Origin: Prevotella sp. | Lineage (GTDB): Bacteria; Bacteroidota; Bacteroidia; Bacteroidales; Bacteroidaceae | Direction of reading: 5' to 3' | Assembly (NCBI GenBank): GCA_017449025.1 | Contig: JAFSKJ010000009.1 | Coordinates: forward strand, 1-46,622 | DNA: 46,622 nt | Part shown: in pieces, positions 7,411 to 14,796 of the stretch | How positions within the stretch are numbered: position 1 is the first letter of the stretch | Layout: every line of letters starts with the position of its first letter | Program-made: the position numbers and the translations under genes | Notes under the pieces: generated by a model | The model's database searches: none | What the model was told of the DNA's origin: nothing | The model's input: the letters and a program-made list of their open reading frames with translations, nothing else

Positions 7411-7484
7411 TCGGGCAGGTCGCTCGGCCTTTCTGCGTTGGCGTTTTCTGCTATTACTGTCCGAAGTTCAGGTGCCAGACATCG

Positions 7485-7547
7485 GCCTTTAGGGAAAAGA
7501 ATGCCTGATAGTTCGTGATGGCATCCCCCATTTCTTTCCCTTAAGGC
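7485..7547. repeat. Long inverted repeat near the origin
   Basis: The arms 7485-7503 (GCCTTTAGGGAAAAGAATG) and 7529-7547 pair over about 19 positions with one A/T mismatch and a one-base shift. They enclose 25 bases that can themselves fold partly. It lies just before the AT-rich origin stretch. It may be a terminator, a single-strand origin or the structured part of a small RNA. No strong T-run follows on either strand. Confidence 0.55.
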
Positions 7548-7568
7548 AAAAGTTTCGCGTGCGCGTTG

Positions 7569-7826
7569 AAGCTTTATTTATTTTTTATTTTAAAGCTTTA
7601 TTTACTGGAAGGTAGTTTGCCGTGTAGATAGGGCTTCGGAGAGTTTTTTGAGGACGTTTATAGCGGAACTTAGGACGTTTATAGTACGAAGATAGGACGT
7701 TTATAGTAACCGATGGAAGATTTCAGGCAAACTTAGGACGTTTTTAGTAAATATCATGGGCAATCAGTCAGTTCACAGTCAGTTCACACCACCAGCCGAT
7801 GTGTCGAACTTAGGACGTTTTTAGTA
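7569..7826 (+). other. Iteron-type replication origin (oriV)
   Basis: An AT-rich stretch at 7569-7610 contains a 12-bp direct repeat AAGCTTTATTTA (7569-7580 and 7593-7604), as expected of an unwinding element. It is followed by five copies of the iteron AGGACGTTTWTAGTA at 7651, 7672, 7694, 7735 and 7812; the first copy has GCG in place of GTA at its end. The start-to-start distances are 21, 22, 41 and 77, close to whole helical turns for the first four. Rep_3 initiators bind such iterons, and the rep gene begins 91 bases after the last one. Confidence 0.85.
7766..7787. repeat. Tandem AGTCAGTTCAC repeat between iterons
   Basis: AGTCAGTTCAC occurs twice head to tail between iterons four and five. 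A close relative (GTCAGTTCAC, then AGTAGTTCAC) stands downstream of rep at 9453-9473. Being on both sides of rep suggests a site for Rep or for a host factor. Confidence 0.6.
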
Positions 7827-7885
7827 GGGCAGATTCCGTTTACACTTATTAACAGTCGCTCTGGAGAGGCTGTTGATGTTTGCCG

Positions 7886-7893
7886 TAACTTTG
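7886..7893 (+). promoter_or_regulatory. -7 box of rep
   Basis: TAACTTTG fits TAnnTTTG and is 23 bases before the rep ATG. The last iteron lies about 60 bases upstream, so binding of Rep to the origin could repress this promoter, which is the usual feedback in iteron plasmids. Confidence 0.6.
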
Positions 7894-7916
7894 CATCACA
7901 TTTAAGCTTTAAAGTT

Positions 7917-9218
7917 ATGCCAAGAAAGAGTAAAGACATGATGAAGAGCATCTGCCAGTTTCAGATGCTGCACGAAAACATCCGATGGAGCAATGCCATC
8001 GTAGATGCGCCAGTGGTGTATAGTCTGTTGGAGAGGCGTACACTCTATTTCCTGACAGGGGAAGTGAAACACAAATATACAGAGAAGAACCTCGGAGTAC
8101 CTGAAAACTGGAAGGAACTCTATTTCCACCTGACAGACAAAGACCTGGGTGTGATTGGCGGCAAGAACAATGTGCTGCATACCTACGAGGCATTGAGCGA
8201 GTTGGGAAAGAAGTTCATCCCTGTCTCGTTCCGCAACGAGAAAGGACAGTTGATAACGGGAAAGGTTCACTGGGTGGATTCCTTCTTCTACAACGAACAG
8301 ACGGGGCTATACGATGTACGTGTATCGCCAGAGATTATGCCTTATTTGATAGACATCAGCAAGTCGTTCACCACCTTCGACCTCGGTACAGCCATGCTGC
8401 TCAGATCGAAATATACTCAGAAGATGTATGAGCTTTGCAGTCAGTTCTGTGGTGACTTTCGTTTCTGCAGCCAGACGGAGGAAGATGCTGGCAATATCTT
8501 CAAGAAACGGGTGCTGCCCATACAGATGACCGACTTCCGGCGCATCTTCAACCTCGATGAGATACGCGATCCACGGACAAAGCGCATCATCACCCCTGCC
8601 AGTTATACCAGTTTTAAGGACATCAAGACGAGAATCCTGGACGTGGCACAAAAGGAATTGTTTGAACTCTACGGCTGCTATCACTCAAACCTCTGGTTCG
8701 ACTATCAGGAAGGAGCCAAGAAAGGACGTGGTGGTAAGGTTTCATCCATCTACGTCTATATCTATACCAGAGACTTTCCAAAAGTGGGCAAAGAATCGCC
8801 TTGGACGAAGGGTGAAGAACCGCTTTGCCCTTATGAATTGGTGGCAGAAACCGAAGAAGAGCACCTGACACCACAACAGAAAGTGAAGAATAGCCCTTGG
8901 CTCAGTATGCCGAAAGATAATCAGGAAACTGCCGTTGAAGCCCTGCTGCGTCGATATATGAAGGATGAAGAGGTCTGTTACTATATGCGCCAGATTCGCC
9001 AGAAGGCTCAGAACCTCTACGAAGGTTATGTGCAGGTGATGGAGGTCATCAAGGAGAAGGAGGGGCAGCCCAAGTTCCAGCGGGCTACACCCACCTACAA
9101 GTACCACAACATCGTTGACTACGCCCTGAAGGTGAATCTGAAGAACTACTTCGGATGGTCATTGGAACCGATGGAGAAGGGACAGAAGAAGCCTGTGGAG
9201 AAGGATTTGTTTGAGTAA
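7917..9218 (+). CDS. Replication initiator protein, Rep_3 family
   Basis: A 433-residue protein resembling Bacteroidota plasmid initiators of the Rep_3 (RepB/RepA, pfam01051) family, with tandem winged-helix domains. The first domain includes LFHLTDKDLGV-like and FTTFDLGTAMLLRSKYTQKMYELCSQF (about residues 145-175), a typical Rep_3 helix. The second includes MTDFRRIFNLDE and SFKDIKTRILDVAQKEL around residues 200-245. It opens the adjacent iteron origin and recruits the host replication apparatus. The C-terminal 120 residues are charged and less conserved. Length is somewhat above the usual 300-350. Confidence 0.9.
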   Translation: MPRKSKDMMKSICQFQMLHENIRWSNAIVDAPVVYSLLERRTLYFLTGEVKHKYTEKNLGVPENWKELYFHLTDKDLGVIGGKNNVLHTYEALSELGKKFIPVSFRNEKGQLITGKVHWVDSFFYNEQTGLYDVRVSPEIMPYLIDISKSFTTFDLGTAMLLRSKYTQKMYELCSQFCGDFRFCSQTEEDAGNIFKKRVLPIQMTDFRRIFNLDEIRDPRTKRIITPASYTSFKDIKTRILDVAQKELFELYGCYHSNLWFDYQEGAKKGRGGKVSSIYVYIYTRDFPKVGKESPWTKGEEPLCPYELVAETEEEHLTPQQKVKNSPWLSMPKDNQETAVEALLRRYMKDEEVCYYMRQIRQKAQNLYEGYVQVMEVIKEKEGQPKFQRATPTYKYHNIVDYALKVNLKNYFGWSLEPMEKGQKKPVEKDLFE

Positions 9219-9493
9219 TGGAAGCTGCAATGAGAACAAACGAAATGGTCTTTTGCCGTCAGTTGGCAGCTTGTAAAAGTAGCCAAACTCGGTGTAGAAA
9301 GGACACTCGAAACCCCATATTTGGAAAGTTTAACAGTCCGATTTTAGCCCAAAGACACGATTTTTCCAAAAGGGGAAATGTTAAAATGGTGCGTTCCACG
9401 ATGCTGAATGAGGGTTGCCGATACCCGATGCTCATCCTTGATTGTATGAGCTGTCAGTTCACCAGTAGTTCACAGGACAAATTCTAAATAACG
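9219..9493. other. Gap between rep and tRNA terminator
   Basis: There is no convincing gene here. An 89-residue plus-strand frame has no recognisable features. The stretch 9453-9473 repeats the GTCAGTTCAC motif seen beside the iterons. This is where the element would end and an attachment site might lie, but no direct repeat of the tRNA tail was found. Confidence 0.5.
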
Positions 9494-9524
9494 AAAAAGG
9501 AGTTGCGATTTCTCGTAACTCCTT
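9494..9524 (-). terminator. Rho-independent terminator of tRNA-Asn
   Basis: A 12-bp stem (AAGGAGTT and its complement, extended by four pairs including one G-T) closes on a TTTC tetraloop at 9497-9524. On the minus strand it is followed by five T, directly downstream of the tRNA. It also lies between rep and the tRNA, so plus-strand transcripts from rep may stop here too. Confidence 0.85.
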
Positions 9525-9542
9525 GCTTTTCAGCCTTTTACG

Positions 9543-9619
9543 TGGCGCTTCAGGATGGGCTTGAACCAACGACCCCCTGATTAACAGTCAGGTGCTCTAA
9601 CCAACTGAGCTACTGAAGC
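9543..9619 (-). tRNA. tRNA-Asn (anticodon GUU)
   Basis: Read on the minus strand, a full cloverleaf is visible. The seven-pair acceptor stem is GCTTCAG with CTGAAGC. The D-arm is GCTC/GAGC, the anticodon arm CCTGA-CTGTTAA-TCAGG with anticodon GTT, and the T-arm carries GGTTCAAGC. The discriminator base is G and CCA is encoded (9543-9545). The 3' end faces the plasmid-like block, making it the likely integration target. Confidence 0.95.
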
Positions 9620-9664
9620 AGATTTTCGCTCTTGAAAGTGCACATCATTTCTGATTTGCGGGTG

Positions 9665-9696
9665 CAAAGGTAAGATGTTTTTTTTAATTGTGCAAA
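9665..9696 (-). promoter_or_regulatory. Promoter of tRNA-Asn
   Basis: On the minus strand TTTG (9693-9696) is followed by 20 bases and then TACCTTTG (9665-9672), an exact match to the Bacteroidota -33/-7 consensus, about 45 bases upstream of the tRNA 5' end. Confidence 0.8.
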
Positions 9697-9776
9697 CTTT
9701 CGGGCTTTTTTTTTCTGAAAATAAACTTTTTTTGCAAAAAACGCTTAAAAAAGAGTGCTTTTACAGTTTATTGATG

Positions 9777-9784
9777 TAATTTTG
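9777..9784 (+). promoter_or_regulatory. -7 box of the S41 protease operon
   Basis: TAATTTTG fits TAnnTTTG and lies 58 bases before the ATG at 9843. No strict -33 TTTG is visible. A long oligo(T) and AT-rich run precedes it. Confidence 0.55.
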
Positions 9785-9842
9785 CAAGCAGTTTACGGCC
9801 GATAATTTACCAATGGTATAACTCAAATAACTTTCAATACGT

Positions 9843-11528
9843 ATGAAAAGATACTTACTATACATTCTATTACTGCTGATGCCTTTGGCCATCTTTGGCC
9901 AAAAATTGAGAAACCATAACCTGTCTGTTGGCAGGAATCTGGATATTTTCAACCAGGTATACAAGAACTTGCATTTACTCTATGTTGACACCCTTAACCC
10001 TCAGGAAGTCATAGGCGCAGGTATCAATGCTATGCTTCGCACTCTTGATCCTTATACTGAGTACTATGCTGAGAGCAAGGATCTGAAGTCTTTTATTACA
10101 GGCAAATATGCGGGAATCGGTGCGCTTATTCGCTATAATATGAAGGAAAAGAATGCCGTGATAGACGAGCCTTATGAAGGAACCCCCTCGCAGGAGGCAG
10201 GTCTCAAGAAGGGCGACATCATACTCAGCGTTGATGACTCGACGATGGTTGGCAAAGACACCAAGTACGTCAGCAACCACCTTCGCGGCGATGCCGGCAC
10301 TACGTTTCTGCTGAAAATTCGACGCCCGTCTACCGGCAAGGAGATGAAGATGAAGATTACTCGTCGGACTATCAAGCAGGCAGAGACTATCCCTTATACC
10401 TGCCTGACCGATGACAGTATAGGCTATATTTATCTTACGCAGTTTACTGAGGGATGCACGCAGGATGTGCGCCGTGCGTTTGTCGACTTGAAGAAGCGCG
10501 GCATGAGCAGCCTTATCCTTGACCTTCGTGGCAATGGTGGCGGCAGTGAGGCCGAGGCTGCGTTGTTAGTTAATATGTTTGTTCCCCGTGGCATTACCGT
10601 GGTATCAAATAAGGGAAAGTTCACTCAGGCATGCCATGACTACAAGACCACGCTGGAGCCAACAGATACCATTATGCCTATTGTCGTTCTGGTAAATGGC
10701 GAGACGGCTTCAGCCAGTGAGATTACCAGCGGTGCTCTTCAGGACCTTGACCGAGCAGTCATAATGGGTCAGCGCACATACGGCAAGGGACTTGTTCAGA
10801 TGCCCATAGACTTACCTTACAACACAAACCTAAAGGTTACTACTGCCCGTTATTATATTCCCAGCGGGCGTTGTATCCAGGCTATTAACTACTCAAGCGG
10901 CAAGTCTCAGACCTATACAGAGCGTATTCCCGACTCACTTACCCACGTGTTCCATACCCGTGGCGGACGTGAGGTTCGTGACGGCGGCGGCATCACTCCC
11001 GATATTGTGCTGAAGTCCGACACCATGCCCAACATTGCATACTACCTGTCTGGAGCCGGTTTAGACTCAACAGAAGTTATGTTCACATACGTGTGCGATT
11101 ACATTGCCGCTCACCCCACTATTGCTCCAGCCAGCAAGTTTCACCTTACCGATGCAGACTATTCAGAGTTCAAGAGGCGCGTAGTGGAGAGTGGCTTCAC
11201 ATACGATGCCATAAGCAAGAAGCAGTTGGCAGAGTTAGTTAAGACAGCCAAGTTCGAGGGTTACTACGATGATGCCCGTGAAGCTTTCGAACTTCTTGAG
11301 AAAAAACTCAAGCACAACATAGCTAATGAGCTTGACCGGCATCGCGAGTCCATAATACAGATGCTTGAGCAGGACATAGTGGCAGCCTACTACTACCAGC
11401 GTGGAGCCATTGAGGCTGGACTGGGCAAAGACAAGCAGTACAAGGAGGCATGCCAGCTGCTTCGCCATCCTGACCGCTACAAGGCAATACTTACAAAAGG
11501 AGAACAATCAAACGATAAAAATAATTAG
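9843..11528 (+). CDS. S41-family C-terminal processing peptidase
   Basis: A 561-residue protease of the Tsp/CtpA family. A signal peptide (residues 1-20, ending FG-Q) sends it to the periplasm. The PDZ domain is at about 85-170 (GTPSQEAGLKKGDIILSVDD). The S41 catalytic domain includes ETASASEITSGAL near residue 290 (catalytic Ser) and the GKG near residue 315 (catalytic Lys). The C-terminal 180 residues are a helical region as found in other Bacteroidota homologues. It likely trims or degrades periplasmic proteins. It begins an apparent operon with the next two genes. Confidence 0.92.
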   Translation: MKRYLLYILLLLMPLAIFGQKLRNHNLSVGRNLDIFNQVYKNLHLLYVDTLNPQEVIGAGINAMLRTLDPYTEYYAESKDLKSFITGKYAGIGALIRYNMKEKNAVIDEPYEGTPSQEAGLKKGDIILSVDDSTMVGKDTKYVSNHLRGDAGTTFLLKIRRPSTGKEMKMKITRRTIKQAETIPYTCLTDDSIGYIYLTQFTEGCTQDVRRAFVDLKKRGMSSLILDLRGNGGGSEAEAALLVNMFVPRGITVVSNKGKFTQACHDYKTTLEPTDTIMPIVVLVNGETASASEITSGALQDLDRAVIMGQRTYGKGLVQMPIDLPYNTNLKVTTARYYIPSGRCIQAINYSSGKSQTYTERIPDSLTHVFHTRGGREVRDGGGITPDIVLKSDTMPNIAYYLSGAGLDSTEVMFTYVCDYIAAHPTIAPASKFHLTDADYSEFKRRVVESGFTYDAISKKQLAELVKTAKFEGYYDDAREAFELLEKKLKHNIANELDRHRESIIQMLEQDIVAAYYYQRGAIEAGLGKDKQYKEACQLLRHPDRYKAILTKGEQSNDKNN

Positions 11529-11534
11529 AGAAAT

Positions 11535-12686
11535 ATGAGAAAGAACCACCTATTTCTGATGCTCCCTGTACTGATGGCCCTTGGCCTCGCATCGTGCAAC
11601 AACAATCAATTTCGCATAGAAGGGAACATTACCAACGCCGAGGATTCAGTGCTCTACTTCGAGAATGTAGGCATTGAGGGCATCAGCACTCTCGACTCCG
11701 TGCGCCTTAGTCCCGACGGAGCCTTCACTTTCCGTGCCGACGCGCCCGAAGCCCCCGAATTCTACCGCCTTCGCATCAGTGACCAGATAATCAATATATC
11801 TATTGACTCCACAGAGGCTGTTGGGGTTAAGGCCGAATATCCGCAAATGGCCACCGACTACGAAGTCAGTGGTTCCGACAACTGTCAGAAGATAAAAGAG
11901 CTTGCTCTCAAGCAGATTGCCCTTCAGGAGCGTATCATCAGCCTTGAGCGCAGCTCTATGGAGCGAACACAGCGTCTCGACTCGCTTCAAAGTATGTTGA
12001 GGGCATATAAGGAAGATGTAAAACTTAATTATATCTTTCCTGCACCATATAAGCCTTATGCTTACTTCGCCCTTTTCCAAGCCATCGGCCCTTGGCTAAT
12101 CTTCGACTCCAAGGGCGACCGCGACGACATAAAGGTCTTCGCCGCCGTAGCCACCAGCTGGGACACCTACTACCCTGGAGCCCTCCGTGGGGAGAATCTG
12201 CACAACATTGCAATAGAGGGAATGAAGAATGTGCGCATTGCCGATGCCAATAACCAGCAGGTTATAAGTGAGGATAAAGTTATCGAGGCTGGTATAATCG
12301 ACATTGAGCTTCCCGATAATCACGGCACTAAACGCCGCCTGTCCGACCTAAAGGGCAAGGTGGTGATGTTGGACTTCCATGCCTTCGGACTTAAAGACTC
12401 TCCCGCGCGCATACTGTCTTTGCGTGAACTCTACAACAAATATCACGACCTGGGCTTCGAGATTTTCCAGGTTTCCGTTGACTCAGACGAGCATTTCTGG
12501 AAACAGACTACAAAGGCCCTGCCCTGGATAAGCGTCCGCGATAACGACGGCGTCGGGTCGGAGCGCATAATGCTCTACAATGTGCAGTCAGTGCCCGAGT
12601 TCTTTCTCATCGACCGCAACAACAATCTTGTTAAACGTTCTGGCCAGATGAAGGACATTGATTCAGAAATCAAAGCATTGTTATAA
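11535..12686 (+). CDS. DUF4369/thioredoxin-fold lipoprotein without CxxC
   Basis: A 383-residue lipoprotein: the signal peptide ends in a lipobox (LGLASC, Cys21). The N-terminal region (about residues 25-125) resembles DUF4369, and the C-terminus (about 250-383) is an AhpC/TlpA-type thioredoxin fold (LSDLKGKVVMLDFHAF..., then FEIFQVSVDSDEHFWK, SVPEFFLIDRNN). At the place where WCGPC normally stands the sequence reads FHAFGLKDSPAR, so no redox-active cysteines are present. It therefore may bind rather than reduce thiols. It starts six bases after the S41 gene, and its stop overlaps the ribD start by one base. Confidence 0.85.
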   Translation: MRKNHLFLMLPVLMALGLASCNNNQFRIEGNITNAEDSVLYFENVGIEGISTLDSVRLSPDGAFTFRADAPEAPEFYRLRISDQIINISIDSTEAVGVKAEYPQMATDYEVSGSDNCQKIKELALKQIALQERIISLERSSMERTQRLDSLQSMLRAYKEDVKLNYIFPAPYKPYAYFALFQAIGPWLIFDSKGDRDDIKVFAAVATSWDTYYPGALRGENLHNIAIEGMKNVRIADANNQQVISEDKVIEAGIIDIELPDNHGTKRRLSDLKGKVVMLDFHAFGLKDSPARILSLRELYNKYHDLGFEIFQVSVDSDEHFWKQTTKALPWISVRDNDGVGSERIMLYNVQSVPEFFLIDRNNNLVKRSGQMKDIDSEIKALL

Positions 12687-13615
12687 TGTTTGTGATGAAT
12701 GCTATCGACGAGAAATACATGAGGCGCTGCCTGCAACTGGCGCGCTGTGGTCAGCACAACGCAAAGCCCAACCCAATGGTCGGGGCAGTGATTGTCAGTG
12801 CCGACGGTCGCATAATTGGCGAGGGCTATCACGTGCGGTGCGGGCAGGGGCACGCAGAAGTTAACGCCTTCGCATCGGTGAGGGCAGCCGATGAGCCGTT
12901 GCTGCCAGAATCCACCATGTACGTATCGCTGGAGCCTTGCTCTCACTACGGCAAGACTCCTCCTTGTGCCGACCTTATTATTAATAAAGGTGTACGCCAC
13001 GTGGTTGTTGGCTGTACCGACGAGTATGCCGAGGTGCAAGGCCGCGGCATACGCAGACTGCGCGAGGCGGGCATAGAGGTAGAGGTTGGCGTGCTGGAGG
13101 AAGAGTGTCGCGAATTGAACCGCCGCTTCTTCACCTTCCATCGCGAGCAGCGTCCTTATATCATTCTGAAGTGGGCGCAGACGTCCAATGGCTTCATAGA
13201 CGAGCACGGCCATGCCATGGCCATATCCACCGACTACACGCGCATGCTCGTTCATAAGATGCGAGCAGAGGAAGACGCCATCCTTGTAGGCCGAGTGACC
13301 GACGAGCGCGAACATCCGCAACTTAATGTGCGCCACTGGAAGGGGCACAACCCTCAGCGCTTAGTTGTAGACCACAACCATCCGCTTCGCTTGGACAGCC
13401 TCTATCACCAGCAGATACAGTCGCTGATAGTTGAGGGGGGAGCCAAGACGCTCACATCCTTTCTGGTCAGGAATCTTTGGGATGAGATAAGGGTGGAGAC
13501 TGCGCCCATCACTTCGCCGGGAGGCACACGTGCCCCGCAGCTGCCCGCCAACGCTGTTGTGTCGAGCACTGTCAATGCCGACGGTAACACTATAGTGGTC
13601 TATCGCCGTGCTTAG
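12686..13615 (+). CDS. ribD: Riboflavin biosynthesis deaminase/reductase RibD
   Basis: A 309-residue RibD homologue for the second and third steps of riboflavin synthesis. The N-terminal deaminase is intact, with the zinc ligands HAEVNA near residue 52 and PCSHYGKTPPCADL near 78. The C-terminal reductase has KWAQTSNGFID, AILVGRVTD and QSLIVEGG, but joins VVDHNHPLRL directly to DSLYHQQIQSLIVEGG. In usual RibD proteins some 40-50 residues lie there, so an in-frame internal deletion is likely. The ATG overlaps the previous stop (TAATG), so translation is coupled. Confidence 0.88.
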   Translation: MFVMNAIDEKYMRRCLQLARCGQHNAKPNPMVGAVIVSADGRIIGEGYHVRCGQGHAEVNAFASVRAADEPLLPESTMYVSLEPCSHYGKTPPCADLIINKGVRHVVVGCTDEYAEVQGRGIRRLREAGIEVEVGVLEEECRELNRRFFTFHREQRPYIILKWAQTSNGFIDEHGHAMAISTDYTRMLVHKMRAEEDAILVGRVTDEREHPQLNVRHWKGHNPQRLVVDHNHPLRLDSLYHQQIQSLIVEGGAKTLTSFLVRNLWDEIRVETAPITSPGGTRAPQLPANAVVSSTVNADGNTIVVYRRA

Positions 13616-13656
13616 TGCTGTTGCGTACTAAAAAATTACAAAAAAACGGCTGTAAA

Positions 13657-13688
13657 TTTGTTTTATTCATTTTTATTGCCTACCTTTG
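13657..13688 (+). promoter_or_regulatory. Promoter upstream of greA
   Basis: TTTG (13657-13660), a 20-base spacer and TACCTTTG (13681-13688) match the consensus exactly. The transcript would start near 13696, about 115 bases before the greA ATG, and would first pass a terminator-like hairpin. Confidence 0.8.
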
Positions 13689-13731
13689 CACCGATAAAAA
13701 CAGATAGAACCGAAATGCTAACCAGCAAAGG

Positions 13732-13772
13732 ATTCCGACACAGACAGAAGAGTCGGAATTCTTAGTTTTTTT
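13732..13772 (+). terminator. Terminator-like hairpin in the greA leader
   Basis: ATTCCGAC (13732-13739) pairs with GTCGGAAT (13752-13759) around a 12-base loop. Six bases later comes a run of seven T (13766-13772). It stands between promoter and gene, so it could release a leader RNA of roughly 75 nt and attenuate greA. An analogous arrangement is known for greA of E. coli (GraL RNAs). Confidence 0.6.
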
Positions 13773-13810
13773 GTTGACAAAATAATTTAATACATAAAAA
13801 AGAACCAGTT

Positions 13811-14278
13811 ATGGCATACATGTCACAAGAAGGCTATGACAAATTAATAGCCGAATTGCAGCGCTTAGAAGGCGTTGAACGCCCAAAGGCCTCGGCAGCC
13901 ATTGCCGAGGCTCGCGACAAGGGCGACCTGAGTGAGAATTCCGAGTACGATGCCGCCAAGGAGGCCCAGGGACACTTGGAGGCTAAGATCAACCAGCTGA
14001 AACTGGCCATCTCTGAGGCTAAGATTGTCGACACCTCGAGACTGAGCAGCGACTCTGTACAGATATTGTCGAAGGTGGAGATGACCAACCTCGCCAACAA
14101 GGCCAAGATGACCTACACCATCGTCAGCGAGAGCGAAGCCAACCTGCGCGAGGGTAAGATTTCCATCCAGACCCCCATTGCCCAGGGACTGCTCAACAAG
14201 AAGGTGGGTGACGAGGTGGAGATAAAGATTCCGCGCGGCACCATCAAATTGCGCATCGACAATATAACTGTCGGATAG
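13811..14278 (+). CDS. greA: Transcription elongation factor GreA
   Basis: A 155-residue GreA. The N-terminal antiparallel coiled coil includes ERPKASAAIAEARDKGDLSENSEYDAAKE, with the acidic tip residues that reach the RNA polymerase active site. The C-terminal FKBP-like globular domain has SPIAQGLLNKKVGDEVEIKIPRG-like sequence (IQTPIAQGLLNKKVGDEV). It stimulates transcript cleavage by backtracked polymerase. Length and motifs are standard. It is preceded by an unusual leader with a terminator-like hairpin and followed by a HIT gene 50 bases later. Confidence 0.97.
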   Translation: MAYMSQEGYDKLIAELQRLEGVERPKASAAIAEARDKGDLSENSEYDAAKEAQGHLEAKINQLKLAISEAKIVDTSRLSSDSVQILSKVEMTNLANKAKMTYTIVSESEANLREGKISIQTPIAQGLLNKKVGDEVEIKIPRGTIKLRIDNITVG

Positions 14279-14328
14279 TTCCCGTCGTTCTGTCTTATTT
14301 CTCTCATATTAATTAATAAGCAATAGAT

Positions 14329-14721
14329 ATGGATATATTCAGCAAGATTGCCGCTGGTGAGATACCCAGCTATAAGTGTGCCGAAGACGAGCAGTTCTAT
14401 GCCTTCCTCGACATAAACCCCTTACAGAAGGGGCACACCTTAGTGATACCTCGCCGTGAGGTGGATTACTTCTTCGACCTCGACGATGACGAGCTGGCTA
14501 ACTATCAGGTCTTTGCCAAACGTGTAGCAGCAGCCATCAAGCGGGCCTTCCCCTGCCGTAAGGTGGCACAGGTGGTGCTGGGACTTGAGGTGCCCCACGC
14601 TCATATTCACCTTATACCTATGAACAACGAGTCAGACGTTGACTTCCGTGGCGAGCATCTTAAGCTCAGCGAGGCTGAATTTGCCGACATTGCCGCCAAG
14701 ATTCGTGAGGCTTTTGTATAA
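14329..14721 (+). CDS. HIT-family nucleotide hydrolase
   Basis: A 130-residue histidine-triad protein. HAHIHLIP near residue 90 is the catalytic triad motif. FLDINPLQKGHTLVIPRREVDYFFDL is the conserved N-terminal half. It hydrolyses nucleoside phosphoramidates or similar adenylates as a cytosolic homodimer. The gene lies between greA and the sirtuin, all on the same strand with short gaps, a common arrangement in Bacteroidales. Confidence 0.95.
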   Translation: MDIFSKIAAGEIPSYKCAEDEQFYAFLDINPLQKGHTLVIPRREVDYFFDLDDDELANYQVFAKRVAAAIKRAFPCRKVAQVVLGLEVPHAHIHLIPMNNESDVDFRGEHLKLSEAEFADIAAKIREAFV

Positions 14722-14796
14722 CACCTTATTATATATATACTCAACTTTCTCAAGTTGGGCGAATATAAACTAAAATAAATAACATTTACCAAGCCT

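Larger units (their letters stand above)
1..9542. mobile_element. Probable integrated mobilizable element, left boundary outside the window
   Basis: This stretch holds a relaxase, a MobC-like protein, an iteron-type origin, a Rep_3 initiator and accessory cargo, and it stops at the 3' end of a tRNA-Asn gene. Integrative mobilizable elements often insert at tRNA 3' ends, which is family knowledge; that this one did so is inference. No tyrosine or serine recombinase is seen, and I found no second copy of the tRNA 3' end in the window, so the integrase and the other att site would have to lie further left. Only the mob-rep block (4851-9218) is firmly plasmid-like. The cargo before 4742 could be ordinary chromosomal accessory DNA. 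Confidence 0.5.

Noticed and set aside
9218-9487. 89-residue frame after rep
   Set aside because: No recognised motif, an overlap with the rep stop, and a composition unlike the neighbouring genes.
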